Assembly (NCBI GenBank): GCA_030690705.1
Contig: JAUYGE010000226.1
Span: forward strand, 1-16,969
Length of the DNA stretch: 16,969 bases
Direction: 5' to 3'
DNA from: Dehalococcoidia bacterium
GTDB lineage: Bacteria > Chloroflexota > Dehalococcoidia > JAENJB01
The position numbers and the translations under genes were made by a program. A model generated the notes under the pieces. It was not told where the DNA came from, searched no databases, and was given only the letters and a program-made list of their open reading frames with translations. Shown one piece after another: positions 1-8,128 of this stretch. Numbering within the stretch: the stretch's first letter is position 1; each line of letters starts with the position of its first letter.

Positions 1-557
<557 letters not shown>

Positions 558-579
558 ACACTAGCCTCCAAAGTGTCTT

Positions 580-614
580 GAGAGCCCCTTTCCCTCTGGA
601 GGGAAGGGGCTCTC
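580..614 (+). terminator. Strong C/G-rich hairpin downstream of the first glutamine synthetase
   Basis: The two arms (580-596 and 599-614) pair over about 16 bp with one bulged T at 591 and a two-base loop. The hairpin starts 22 nt after the stop of the upstream gene and ends just before the promoter of the next one, where a terminator would be expected. No T-tract follows, so it may be a weak or factor-assisted terminator, or a copy of a C-rich palindromic repeat resembling the one at 13125-13184. Confidence 0.5.
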
Positions 615-616
615 TG

Positions 617-645
617 TTGAAGTAGAAAGACGAAAAGACTAGAAT
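617..645 (+). promoter_or_regulatory. Sigma70-type promoter for the second glutamine synthetase
   Basis: TTGAAG at 617-622 and TAGAAT at 640-645 are separated by exactly 17 bp. The predicted start near 652 gives a leader of about 43 nt before the ATG at 695. The position directly after the 580-614 hairpin suggests this glutamine synthetase is transcribed independently of the upstream one. No clear inverted repeat like the one at 12978-13012 overlaps it. Confidence 0.6.
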
Positions 646-694
646 AGACGCACTTTTTGCCAGGCGAGCTATCGCGAAAAAGGAGGAGTCACCC

Positions 695-2035
695 ATGGCC
701 AAATCTCGAGCCGAGGCCCAGGAATACGTCCTGAAGATGGTCAAGGACTACAACGTCAAGTTCATACGGCTCTGGTTCACCGACATACTGGGATTCCTGA
801 AGAGCTTCTCCATCACCGTGGAAGAGCTGGAGAAGGCATTGACCGAAGGCATGGGCTTCGACGGCTCCTCTATCGAAGGCTTCGCCCGGATAGACGAGAG
901 CGACATGGTCGCCAAGCCGGACCCCACCACCTTCGTCCTCCTGCCCTGGCGCCACAGAGAGCAGCACGCCGTCGGCCGGATGTTCTGCGATGTCCTGCGT
1001 CCGGGCGGACAACCCTTCGAGGGGGACCCGAGATTCGTCCTGAAGCGCAATCTCAAGCGCGCCGCCGAAATGGGCTACACTTTCTACGTCGGCCCGGAGC
1101 TTGAGTTCTTCTACTTCAAGAACGCGGAGACCACCATCTTCCTCGACCAGGGAGGCTACTTCGACCTCACCCCACCCGATATAGCCAGCGACCTGCGCCG
1201 GGATACCATTCTCATGCTGGAGGAGATGGGCATAGGCGTAGAGTACAGCCATCACGAGGTGGCCCCCAGTCAGCACGAGATTGACCTGCGCTACACCGAT
1301 GCGCTCACCATGGCAGACAATGTGATGACCCACCGCATCGTGATTAAGCAGGTAGCTCAGCAGTACGGCTATTACGCCACCTTCATGCCCAAACCCGTTT
1401 TCGGCATCAACGGCTCCGGCATGCACACCCACCTCTCTCTCTTCAAGGGAGACAGGAACGCCTTCTTCGACCCCAAGAACGAGTACTTTCTCTCCCGCAC
1501 AGCCAAGCAATTCCTGGCTGGCCTGCTGAAGTATGCGCCGGAGATAACCGCCGTCAATAACCAGTGGGTGAACTCGTACAAGCGCCTGGTCCCCGGATAC
1601 GAAGCGCCCGTCTACCTCTCCTGGGCGCGGCGCAATCGCTCCGACCTCATCCGTGTGCCGGAATACCAGCCCGGCCGCGAGAAAGCCACCAGAATCGAAC
1701 TCCGCTCTCCGGACCCGGCCTGTAACCCCTACCTCTGCTTCAGTGTTATCCTGACGGCAGGCCTGGCGGGCATGGCCGAGAAGCTCGAACCGCCCGAGCC
1801 GGTGGAGGAGAACGTCTTTGAGATGACCGCGGAAGAGAGAGCCGGGCGGGGCATCCGCACGCTGCCGGGAAGCCTGTCCGAGGCACTGGAGCTGACGGAG
1901 AAGAGCAAGCTGGTGCGGGAATGCCTGGGCGAGCATGTCTTCAATAGCTTCATCCAGAACAAGACGATCGAGTGGGACCGCTACCGTACCCACGTGACCG
2001 ACTACGAGATCAAACGCTACCTGCCCCTCCTGTGA
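695..2035 (+). CDS. glnA: Glutamine synthetase, type I (GSI-alpha-like), complete
   Basis: This 446-residue cytosolic enzyme condenses glutamate and ammonia to glutamine with ATP. The start ATG has AGGAGG at 681-686 with an 8-nt spacer. An N-terminal beta-grasp domain (about residues 15-100) carries the DGSSIEGF signature at 56-63. The catalytic domain contains GPELEFF, the ATP-site stretch NGSGMHTHLSLF and [20 protein letters not shown]. The length and the ending (WDRYRTHVTDYE...) fit the short GSI-alpha group of archaea and Gram-positive bacteria. The position of the adenylylated tyrosine is occupied by phenylalanine (ENVFEMT), so adenylylation control is unlikely. It follows a glutamine synthetase that looks GSI-beta-like, so the two copies are not a recent duplication. 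It supplies glutamine to the glutamate synthase encoded at 7342-12953 and to the adjacent glutamine-dependent NAD+ synthetase. Confidence 0.97.
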   Translation: MAKSRAEAQEYVLKMVKDYNVKFIRLWFTDILGFLKSFSITVEELEKALTEGMGFDGSSIEGFARIDESDMVAKPDPTTFVLLPWRHREQHAVGRMFCDVLRPGGQPFEGDPRFVLKRNLKRAAEMGYTFYVGPELEFFYFKNAETTIFLDQGGYFDLTPPDIASDLRRDTILMLEEMGIGVEYSHHEVAPSQHEIDLRYTDALTMADNVMTHRIVIKQVAQQYGYYATFMPKPVFGINGSGMHTHLSLFKGDRNAFFDPKNEYFLSRTAKQFLAGLLKYAPEITAVNNQWVNSYKRLVPGYEAPVYLSWARRNRSDLIRVPEYQPGREKATRIELRSPDPACNPYLCFSVILTAGLAGMAEKLEPPEPVEENVFEMTAEERAGRGIRTLPGSLSEALELTEKSKLVRECLGEHVFNSFIQNKTIEWDRYRTHVTDYEIKRYLPLL

Positions 2036-2063
2036 GGGCAAGTGCGACAGTCTGGGCCTTTCT

Positions 2064-2160
2064 GTCATTGCGAGGAGACCGCCGAAGGCGGACGACGAAG
2101 CAATCCGGAAAGACCCTGATGAGATTGCCACGCCCCGATTGCATCGGGGCTCGCAATGAC
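2064..2160. repeat. Dispersed inverted repeat, GTCATTGCGAG family
   Basis: The element begins with GTCATTGCGAG at 2064-2074 and ends with the exact reverse complement at 2150-2160. An inner hairpin pairs 2132-2139 with 2143-2150, and the typical internal words GACGAAGCAATCC and GAGATTGCCACG are present. It fills most of the gap between the second glutamine synthetase and the NAD+ synthetase gene. Related copies occur at 4195-4340, 10951-10992 and, as a half copy, 15269-15282. Confidence 0.85.
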
Positions 2161-2192
2161 GAAATGGACGCAAGACGCGGCGAGGGGAAGTG

Positions 2193-3944
2193 ATGCGCCA
2201 TTTGCGGGTTGGCCTGGCCCAGATCAATTGCACCGTGGGCGACATCGAGGGCAACGCCCTCAAAGTGCTGGAGTACATCCAGAGGGCGCGCGAGCAGGGC
2301 GTCGAGCTGGTCGTCTTCCCCGAGTTGGCCCTAACCGGCTATCCACCTGAAGACCTTCTTCTAAAGCCTCAGTTCGTAGCCGAGAACCAGCGCAAGCTAG
2401 CGGAGCTTGTCCCGGCTACTACGGGCCTGACAGCGGTCGTTGGCTTCGTGGACTCAGACGGCGATATCTACAACGCCGCTGCCGTCCTGCACCACGGCGA
2501 GCTCAGCGGCGTCTACCGGAAGTCCTATCTACCCAACTACGGGGTCTTTGACGAGAACCGCTACTTCCAGGTGGGCAGCGAGGCGCCCGTCTTCCTGCGC
2601 GACGGCATGACCCTGGGCGTTAATATCTGCGAAGACATCTGGCACCCTTCGGGCCCGACCTTGCTCCAGGCGCAGGCCGGCGCCGAGGTGGTCGTCAATA
2701 TCAACGCCTCCCCTTACTATATGGGCAAGCGCGACTTCCGGGAGAAGATGCTGGCCACCCGCGCTGTCGACCAGGTGATGATCGTCACCTACACCAACAT
2801 GGTGGGGGGCCAGGACGAGCTGGTGTTCGATGGCGCCAGCGTCATTTTTAACGAGAAGGGCGAGCTGGTGGCTCGCGGCAAGCAGTTTGAAGAAGACCTG
2901 GTGGTGGCCGACCTGGACGTCGATTCCGTGTTCCGCTACCGCCTGCACGACCCGAGGCGACGCCAGGAGATACGGCAGGCTGAGAGCCGGCGGGATAAGG
3001 TCCCGCGCATCAGCCTCAGACCCGTCCCGGAGTCCCAACACGTCGGGATCTCGCTGTCCCTGACCAGACCTGTCTTGCTCGAGGGCGCCGCCGAGGTCTA
3101 CGGCGCTCTGGTAATGGGCACCAGGGACTATGTCCGGAAGAACGGCTTCCGCAAGGTGCTGATCGGCCTTTCCGGTGGGGTGGACTCGGCCATGGTGGCT
3201 GTTATCGCTGCTGACGCACTGGGCCCATCTCAGGTGGTGGGCGTCTCCATGCCGTCACGGTATACGTCGGAAGCCAGCAAGGTTGACGCGCAGGCGCTGG
3301 CCCAGAATCTGGGAATGGAGCTGATAACCATCCCCATGGAGGACATCTTCAAGAGCTATCTCAGTACCCTGGGACCCGCCTTCCAGGGGATGGCCCCCGA
3401 TACCACCGAGGAGAATATCCAGGCCCGCATCCGGGGCAACCTGCTGATGGCCCTGTCCAACAAGTTCGGCTGGCTGGTACTCACCACGGGCAACAAGAGC
3501 GAAATGGCCACGGGCTACGCTACTCTGTACGGGGATATGGCCGGCGGGTTTGCGGTGGTGAAAGATGTTCCCAAAACACTGGTCTACGAACTGGCAGAGT
3601 ATCGCAATCAAAGAGACGGCAAGCCCGCTATCCCCCGGAGTATCCTCGATAAGGAGCCCACCGCCGAGCTGAGGCCGAACCAGCGCGATGTGGATAGCCT
3701 GCCTCCCTACCCCGTGCTCGATCCCATCCTCAAGGCCTATGTGGAAGAGGACAAGTCCCTGTCGCAGATTGTGGGCATGGGATTCCCCGAGGAGACGGTC
3801 AAGAGGGTTATCACACTGGTGGACAAGAGCGAGTACAAGCGCAGACAGGCACCTCCCGGACTGAAAATCACCCCGCGGGCCTTCGGACGAGACCGCCGCC
3901 TGCCGATTACCAATCGCTTTCTGGGCGCTGAGACAAGGAAGTAG
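2193..3944 (+). CDS. nadE: Glutamine-dependent NAD+ synthetase
   Basis: This 583-residue two-domain enzyme carries out the last step of NAD+ biosynthesis: ATP-dependent amidation of nicotinic acid adenine dinucleotide with ammonia channelled from glutamine. Residues 1 to about 265 form a nitrilase-fold glutaminase with the expected catalytic triad: Glu44 (VVFPELALTGYP), Lys110 (YRKSYLPNYGVFDE) and Cys146 (GVNICEDIW). The C-terminal synthetase carries the ATP PP-loop SGGVDS at 327-332 and the TTGNKSEMATGY stretch. The ATG at 2193 is preferred because GAGGGG at 2182-2187 lies 5 nt upstream; a GTG at 2190 would leave only 2 nt. The gene depends on glutamine and sits directly after two glutamine synthetases. 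Only 17 nt separate it from the downstream tautomerase-like gene, so the two are probably cotranscribed. Confidence 0.96.
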   Translation: MRHLRVGLAQINCTVGDIEGNALKVLEYIQRAREQGVELVVFPELALTGYPPEDLLLKPQFVAENQRKLAELVPATTGLTAVVGFVDSDGDIYNAAAVLHHGELSGVYRKSYLPNYGVFDENRYFQVGSEAPVFLRDGMTLGVNICEDIWHPSGPTLLQAQAGAEVVVNINASPYYMGKRDFREKMLATRAVDQVMIVTYTNMVGGQDELVFDGASVIFNEKGELVARGKQFEEDLVVADLDVDSVFRYRLHDPRRRQEIRQAESRRDKVPRISLRPVPESQHVGISLSLTRPVLLEGAAEVYGALVMGTRDYVRKNGFRKVLIGLSGGVDSAMVAVIAADALGPSQVVGVSMPSRYTSEASKVDAQALAQNLGMELITIPMEDIFKSYLSTLGPAFQGMAPDTTEENIQARIRGNLLMALSNKFGWLVLTTGNKSEMATGYATLYGDMAGGFAVVKDVPKTLVYELAEYRNQRDGKPAIPRSILDKEPTAELRPNQRDVDSLPPYPVLDPILKAYVEEDKSLSQIVGMGFPEETVKRVITLVDKSEYKRRQAPPGLKITPRAFGRDRRLPITNRFLGAETRK

Positions 3945-3961
3945 GACAACGGAGGAGAGGC

Positions 3962-4150
3962 ATGCCACTGGCTCAAATCACCCTGTTTGCGGGAAGAACG
4001 GAGGAGATGAGGGGGGAGCTGATACGGAGAGTCACCGATACCATTGTGGAGGTGCTTCACTGTCCCAGGGAAGCGGTTACCGTGGTGCTTCAAGAGATAC
4101 CGAAGACCAACTGGGGCGAGGCGGGAGTCCCCGCGTCGAAGAGGGGGTGA
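3962..4150 (+). CDS. 4-oxalocrotonate tautomerase family small protein
   Basis: This 62-residue protein has the size and layout of the tautomerase superfamily, whose members use an N-terminal proline, exposed after Met removal, as catalytic base. The start MPLAQITLFAGR matches the family pattern with Pro1 and Arg11, and the C-terminal half (VTVVLQEIPKTNWGEAG...ASK) aligns with it along its length. Two positions differ from the Pseudomonas enzyme: the residue aligned with Arg39 is threonine and the one aligned with Phe50 is tryptophan. The true substrate is therefore unknown and may not be 4-oxalocrotonate. GGAGGAG at 3951-3957 gives a strong ribosome binding site. It lies 17 nt after the NAD+ synthetase gene with no promoter between them. 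No aromatic degradation genes are nearby. Confidence 0.85.
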   Translation: MPLAQITLFAGRTEEMRGELIRRVTDTIVEVLHCPREAVTVVLQEIPKTNWGEAGVPASKRG

Positions 4151-4194
4151 GCCCTGAATGGCCTCTCTTGCAGGAGCGTTCATCAATCTGCTCC

Positions 4195-4340
4195 GTCATT
4201 GCGAGCCCTTCACTTCATGTCATTCTGAAGGAGCCAAGCGACTGAAGAATCTCGTTCAGGGTAAACTCCGCGAAGCAATCCGTCCTGTGCGTCTCCCGGG
4301 ATTACGGATTGCTTCGTCGCCTACGGCTCCTCGCAATGAC
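4195..4340. repeat. Composite dispersed inverted repeat (GTCATTGCGAG type with a GTCATTCTGA insert)
   Basis: The outer ends are GTCATTGCGAG at 4195-4205 and CTCGCAATGAC at 4330-4340. Inside the left end is a second family start (GTCATTCTGAAG from 4219, followed by GAAGAATCTCG). An inner 13-bp stem pairs 4271-4283 with 4304-4316. The nested arrangement suggests one repeat family landed in another. It occupies most of the 270-bp gap between the tautomerase-like gene and the SppA-like gene. Confidence 0.8.
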
Positions 4341-4353
4341 AGGGCCGCTCCTT

Positions 4354-4382
4354 TTGATTGGGCAGTAATACTGTGCTAGAAT
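4354..4382 (+). promoter_or_regulatory. Extended -10 promoter for the SppA-like/DUF4350-like pair
   Basis: TTGATT at 4354-4359 and TAGAAT at 4377-4382 are 17 bp apart, and TGC directly before the -10 makes it an extended -10 element. The predicted start near 4389 gives a leader of about 30 nt. It lies immediately downstream of the repeat that ends at 4340. Confidence 0.65.
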
Positions 4383-4420
4383 TTTTCCAAGATTCTTATT
4401 ATTGACAAGGGGTGGAAGCA

Positions 4421-5302
4421 GTGCATGCATTTGATAGAGCCAAGGCAATAGTGGTGCGGGGGGTCCGCTCTCTGGCTTTCTGGCTGGTGCTCGGTGCCGT
4501 AGTCGGTGTGCTTTTCATCGTGGGAGCCGCGGGACGGCCGGCTGTAGGACTGATCAAGATACCGATAGCTATATCTTCCACGGACCAGACCCACGACATC
4601 GTTCGCATGATGAACTACGCCAGGGATTCGAGGGACATCAAGGCGGTGGTGCTCCAGATAGACAGCCCCGGTGGCTCCGCCGTTCTGCTGGAGGAGATTT
4701 ACCTGGCGCTGACTGATCTGAGGCGAGCGAAACCGGTGGTGACCACAGTAGATACCATGGCCCTCAGCGGCGGATATTTGATTGGAGTGGCGGCAGACTC
4801 CATCTACGTCAAGCCCACCTCCATGATTGGCAACATAGGGGTGTGGATGAGCCTGCCGGAACAGGACGAGCTCCCCGGTGACGTACTGCCGACGGGGCCC
4901 TACAAGTTGAGCGGCTTTGCGCTGCGAGACGCGGCCAAGATGCTCGACATGGTGAAGGAGGGCTTCGTAGGAGAGGTGATGAAGGAGCGGGGAGACCGGC
5001 TGAAGATGTCCAAGGAGGAGGTATCCGAGGGAAGGATATATCTGGGGCTGGAAGGCGTGAAGCTCGGCCTGGCGGACAAGATCGGGAGCACCGATGATGC
5101 CATAGCCGGGGCGGCGAAGCTGGCTCGAGTAGTGAACTACAGCGTGGTGGACGTCGCCGAGAAGCTGGACATCTCGCTCACTTTGCCTTTTTTCTTCTTC
5201 AAAGGTGACGCACCTCCCGTAGGGGACGGGGGAGCGCCGGCGCGGGACCCGGCGCCACGATTCTACTACCTCTATCCTGACTCCAGGGAGGCCCTGAGAT
5301 GA
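4421..5302 (+). CDS. SppA-like membrane serine protease (peptidase family S49)
   Basis: The product is a 293-residue, single-domain S49 peptidase, a family that digests leftover signal peptides or membrane protein fragments at the outer face of the cytoplasmic membrane. A membrane segment spans about residues 17-37. The protease core has the oxyanion-region motif DSPGGS at 81-86, the nucleophile Ser116 (MALSGGY) and a candidate general base Lys162 (GPYKLSG), matching the Ser-Lys dyad of Bacillus-type SppA. The GTG at 4421 is preferred because AAGGGG (4407-4412) lies 8 nt upstream; the GTG at 4412 overlaps that site and would add three residues. Its stop overlaps the next gene by 4 nt. The C-terminal 40 residues are Pro/Gly-rich and outside the family core. 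Assignment to S49 is firm; the exact substrate is unknown. Confidence 0.9.
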   Translation: MHAFDRAKAIVVRGVRSLAFWLVLGAVVGVLFIVGAAGRPAVGLIKIPIAISSTDQTHDIVRMMNYARDSRDIKAVVLQIDSPGGSAVLLEEIYLALTDLRRAKPVVTTVDTMALSGGYLIGVAADSIYVKPTSMIGNIGVWMSLPEQDELPGDVLPTGPYKLSGFALRDAAKMLDMVKEGFVGEVMKERGDRLKMSKEEVSEGRIYLGLEGVKLGLADKIGSTDDAIAGAAKLARVVNYSVVDVAEKLDISLTLPFFFFKGDAPPVGDGGAPARDPAPRFYYLYPDSREALR

Positions 5303-6198
5303 GACGCAATCTGTGGCTTGGGCTGGCCGCGTTCCTCGTGGCCGCTGTGGTGACCTCCGCCGCCTACTACCGGGGAGTCTACCGCGCCCCTGGGATCGAG
5401 CCCTTCGCTTATGAACAGATAGAGGTCCGGGGGCTGACTCCCGGAGGATTCACCGATGCGCCTAAGAAGACCGAGGGGCGCGCCATTATCGACCTGAGTT
5501 ATGACAACAACTTCACCCCGCCCGAGGCGAACCTCCTGACCCTCCGCCTGGCCACCAGGGGCCTCAGCATCGAGTACTTTGAGAAGGAAAAACGTGACCC
5601 GGACAATAAGGAAATCAAGCTCAAGGACAAGCTCAAGGATGCCAGTGCCATGGTCATCATCGCCCCCAAGAAAGCTTACGTGGACGAGGACCTCAACGCC
5701 ATAAAGGACTTCGTGAAGAATGGCGGAAGGCTGCTGCTCATCGGCGACCCCTCCCGCGAGAGCCAGATAAACCGGGTCGCGGTCCTCTACGGACTTGTTT
5801 TTGACAGTGGCTACCTTTTCAACCTGAAGGAGAACGAGAACAACTATCGCGATGTCTTCTTCACCGACTTCAAGAGCAACAAGATAACCGCCGACCTGAA
5901 AAGAATCGTCCTCTTCACCGCCGGCTCCGTCAGCTCCAACGACCGCGGAATTGTCTTCGGCGATGAAAACACCCGCACCACGCTTGAGACCCCAGCCAGC
6001 CGGCTCAGCCCACTCGCCCTTGCCGAGGGTGACAAGGTGCTTGCCCTCCATGACCTGACCTTCCTGAGCGAGCCTTACAGCAGCCTGGCGGACAATAACC
6101 GCCTGATATCCAACATCGCCGACTGGCTCGCCGAAGGCCACGCCATCTCCCCCGCTCAGGATAAGAACCATGAAATGCACCCCGAAATGCAGCCCTGA
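5299..6198 (+). CDS. Membrane-anchored DUF4350-like protein
   Basis: The protein has 299 residues. An N-terminal hydrophobic stretch (about residues 5-24) is a signal anchor, so the rest probably faces outside. The remainder resembles the DUF4350/GldG-like group with a Rossmann or class-I-amidotransferase-like fold. Typical marks are an aspartate-containing beta strand early on (AIIDLSYDNNFTPPEANLL), then SAMVIIAPKKAYVDEDLNAIKDF and NGGRLLLIGDPS, and a late LISNIADWLAEG. No catalytic cysteine or other obvious active site is seen. The start ATG overlaps the stop of the protease gene (ATGA-type overlap), implying translational coupling and related roles at the membrane. Its function is not known. 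It is the last plus-strand gene before a convergent operon. Confidence 0.72.
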   Translation: MRRNLWLGLAAFLVAAVVTSAAYYRGVYRAPGIEPFAYEQIEVRGLTPGGFTDAPKKTEGRAIIDLSYDNNFTPPEANLLTLRLATRGLSIEYFEKEKRDPDNKEIKLKDKLKDASAMVIIAPKKAYVDEDLNAIKDFVKNGGRLLLIGDPSRESQINRVAVLYGLVFDSGYLFNLKENENNYRDVFFTDFKSNKITADLKRIVLFTAGSVSSNDRGIVFGDENTRTTLETPASRLSPLALAEGDKVLALHDLTFLSEPYSSLADNNRLISNIADWLAEGHAISPAQDKNHEMHPEMQP

Positions 6199-6262
6199 CG
6201 CCAGCCGGGAACGCTCCCGCGAAAGATAGAGCTATCGCCTATGTTGACCTGACCGAGGCGAA

Positions 6263-6279
6263 GCAACCGCTCCGGTTGC
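6263..6279. terminator. Possible hairpin between convergent genes
   Basis: A perfect 7-bp stem (GCAACCG at 6263-6269, CGGTTGC at 6273-6279) with a 3-nt loop lies between the stops of two convergent genes (6198 and 6315). No T-run follows on either strand, so a terminator role rests on location only. Confidence 0.25.
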
Positions 6280-6314
6280 CGCCGGGTGGGCGCCAAATGG
6301 CGCGGGTGGAGAGG

Positions 6315-7316
6315 CTAGAGCGACCAGAAGCTGACCAAGCGCTCGTAGTCCATCAGACCGCTCATGGCCCTGTACTCGGCCACGAGACCCTCCTCCGCCG
6401 CCGCCGCCACCGGGTTCAGTCCTCCCAGGAGGATGACGCCGACCCGGTTCTGGCTTATCGGAACGCCGCAGAGGGGCTCGCCTGTCTGCCCCATGGTCAG
6501 CAGCCCTCTAATACTGGCTCGCTCCAGGTCGCCGACCACCTGTTCCACGTTTGACCTGGTCTGGGCCGGTATCTCGCGGAAATTGGCCAGCACCTTCCCT
6601 TCCCCGGTACGCGTTACCTGGCCCACGGAAGTCATCCTGCTGGTGATGAATATCTCTGACGGGTCCAGGCTGGAGCCCGCGTAGTTGATGATCTCCACGA
6701 AGCGCAAGGGCTTACCGTTGCGCATTTGCAACAGACCGCCGAACCGCGAGTCCATGGGTATGCCGGCCTTGAGCAAGGCCCCGTTGACGGTGATGCTGCA
6801 CACTGTGGCCAGACCTATGCACCCGTCGGGAACGGTTACCTCATCCAGCTTCTCACCGGACCGTGCCAGGGCCACCAGGTCGCTGACGCAAAGCCCGGCG
6901 CGGAAAGCCGGGGACATGGCTGCCTTCGCCCTCTCGAAATCTTTCTGACGGAAGACGGAGGTGTTGACTACCACCCGGCCGGTGCGTCTCCCGGCGTCAA
7001 AGGTTGTGCGAAAGGCCAGCAGCTCTATCTGGGAAATTACGAAGCCTACCTTGTCGTTGACCAGGGCGTTCCTCAGCTCCTCCCTCCCCATCTCCGTGAT
7101 CTCCCGTCCGTCCCTGCCCACGAGCGAGGTCAGACCCCGTTCATCCATCAGTTTGAGATGATATCTAACCGCACGCTCGCCCAGGTCAACCCCGCGATCC
7201 CTCAGCTCGCGAGCAATCAGCCGCCCGCCTACCGGTTGCGGGGATTCCTGCACAATTTTCAGAATAGAGAGGACCTTTCTCTCCACATCCAGCGAATAGT
7301 CCTGTCCAATCACCAT
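6315..7316 (-). CDS. nrpR: NrpR-family transcriptional regulator (HTH + DUF128 domain)
   Basis: The protein has 333 residues. Residues about 11-66 form a winged helix (VERKVLSILKIVQ...LGERAVRYHLKLMDERGL), and the rest matches the NrpR/DUF128 effector domain, with segments such as VCSITVNGALLKAGIPMDSRFGGLLQ and VGVILLGGLNPVAAAAE. In methanogens NrpR represses nitrogen fixation and assimilation genes and releases DNA when 2-oxoglutarate is high. This copy has one HTH and apparently one effector domain, like the NrpRI form of Methanosarcina rather than the tandem-domain protein of Methanococcus. It is the last gene of the glutamate synthase operon, 25 nt after the GltB3-like gene, with a modest GAGGG ribosome binding site. 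The natural hypothesis is that it represses its own operon through the inverted repeat at 12978-13012. Family assignment is strong; target and effector are inferred. Confidence 0.88.
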   Translation of the reverse strand: MVIGQDYSLDVERKVLSILKIVQESPQPVGGRLIARELRDRGVDLGERAVRYHLKLMDERGLTSLVGRDGREITEMGREELRNALVNDKVGFVISQIELLAFRTTFDAGRRTGRVVVNTSVFRQKDFERAKAAMSPAFRAGLCVSDLVALARSGEKLDEVTVPDGCIGLATVCSITVNGALLKAGIPMDSRFGGLLQMRNGKPLRFVEIINYAGSSLDPSEIFITSRMTSVGQVTRTGEGKVLANFREIPAQTRSNVEQVVGDLERASIRGLLTMGQTGEPLCGVPISQNRVGVILLGGLNPVAAAAEEGLVAEYRAMSGLMDYERLVSFWSL

Positions 7317-7341
7317 CTCTCAGCCCTCTTGCGCCTCATCA

Positions 7342-8127
7342 CTAGCCGTAGGCATAGAGCCGTCCGTAAGGTCTAAGGTACAAAGGGACCAGCTTGATGA
7401 ACTTGCCCTGGAGAAGCGCCTCTGCCTCGTAGCTGAAATGGCGAGCGAACTCGCCCACCAGCGAGCCGAGCGCGGCCCGGTCGTTGTCATCCAGTTCCTT
7501 CACGCCCACCTCTTTGCCCAGCTGGTATTTCTCCACCTCGCCCCTCAAGTAGATAGCGCCGCCGTGCATGCCCGTGCCTATGAAGCGCGCACGATGTTTC
7601 TCCCCCGGCTTCAGCTCCATGCCGAGCACAATGACGGTGCCGCCCGCCATGTATTCGCCAAGAAAGTCCTGAGCGGTGCCGCCGATGACCAGCGCCGGCT
7701 TCCTCTCCTGGTACTCTTTCATGTGAATGGCGGCCCGGTAGCCCACATAGTCGCGGACGAAGATCTTGCCGTCCCGGGCCGAGAGCCCGGTGATGTCCCC
7801 GGCATGACCGTAGACCACAATCTCTCCATGGTTCATGGTGTTGCCGCAGCCATCCTGAGCGTTGCCGTGGACGCGGATGCGCGGCCCGTCCATGAAGGAC
7901 CCGAGGTCGTTGCCCGGCGTGCCATAGATATCTATCTCCACCGGCTGGCCCAGGTCGGTGCCGATATACCTTTGCCCGCAGACGTTGCGAAGCTCTATCT
8001 TCTTTATGCCGTCGGCCACCGCCCGCCGCAGCAGGTCGTTCAACTGCTGGGTGGTCAGCCCGGCAGCATCTATCTGAACGGAATCCCTCGCCGTTACAGC
8101 GGGGGAAGTCGGTTCTTTCCCTGTCAT
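7342..8127 (-). CDS. Glutamate synthase GXGXG subunit (GltB3-like)
   Basis: The 261-residue protein corresponds to the C-terminal GXGXG beta-helix domain of the large subunit of bacterial glutamate synthase, here a separate polypeptide. Glycine-rich turns recur from about residue 70 to 225 (YGTPGNDLGSFMDG, NAQDGCGNTMNHGEIVVYGHAGD, GGTAQDFLGEYMAGGTVIVLG), as expected for the right-handed beta helix. In the intact enzyme this domain is structural and helps line the ammonia tunnel. The ATG is 1 nt from the upstream stop and GGAGC lies about 8 nt before it, inside the end of the GltB2-like gene, so translation is likely coupled to it. Related GXGXG proteins also occur in N-methylglutamate synthase and formylmethanofuran dehydrogenase; the neighbours favour glutamate synthase. 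Confidence 0.92.
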   Translation of the reverse strand: MTGKEPTSPAVTARDSVQIDAAGLTTQQLNDLLRRAVADGIKKIELRNVCGQRYIGTDLGQPVEIDIYGTPGNDLGSFMDGPRIRVHGNAQDGCGNTMNHGEIVVYGHAGDITGLSARDGKIFVRDYVGYRAAIHMKEYQERKPALVIGGTAQDFLGEYMAGGTVIVLGMELKPGEKHRARFIGTGMHGGAIYLRGEVEKYQLGKEVGVKELDDNDRAALGSLVGEFARHFSYEAEALLQGKFIKLVPLYLRPYGRLYAYG

Positions 8128-8128
8128 C

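Noticed and set aside
617..650. Possible NrpR-type operator at the promoter of the second glutamine synthetase
   Set aside because: There is loose similarity (GTAGAAAGACG) to the half-site at 12978-13012, but no inverted repeat and no GGAA/TTCC pair is present.
689..2278. Long open frame of 529 codons on the minus strand
   Set aside because: It lies opposite the second glutamine synthetase, whose reading frame, ribosome binding site and motifs are unmistakable. The antisense frame is open because of GC-rich codon use, and part of it is translated repeat DNA.
4158..4379. Possible small plus-strand gene of 73 codons
   Set aside because: It consists almost entirely of the composite repeat and the promoter of the next gene and has no convincing ribosome binding site.
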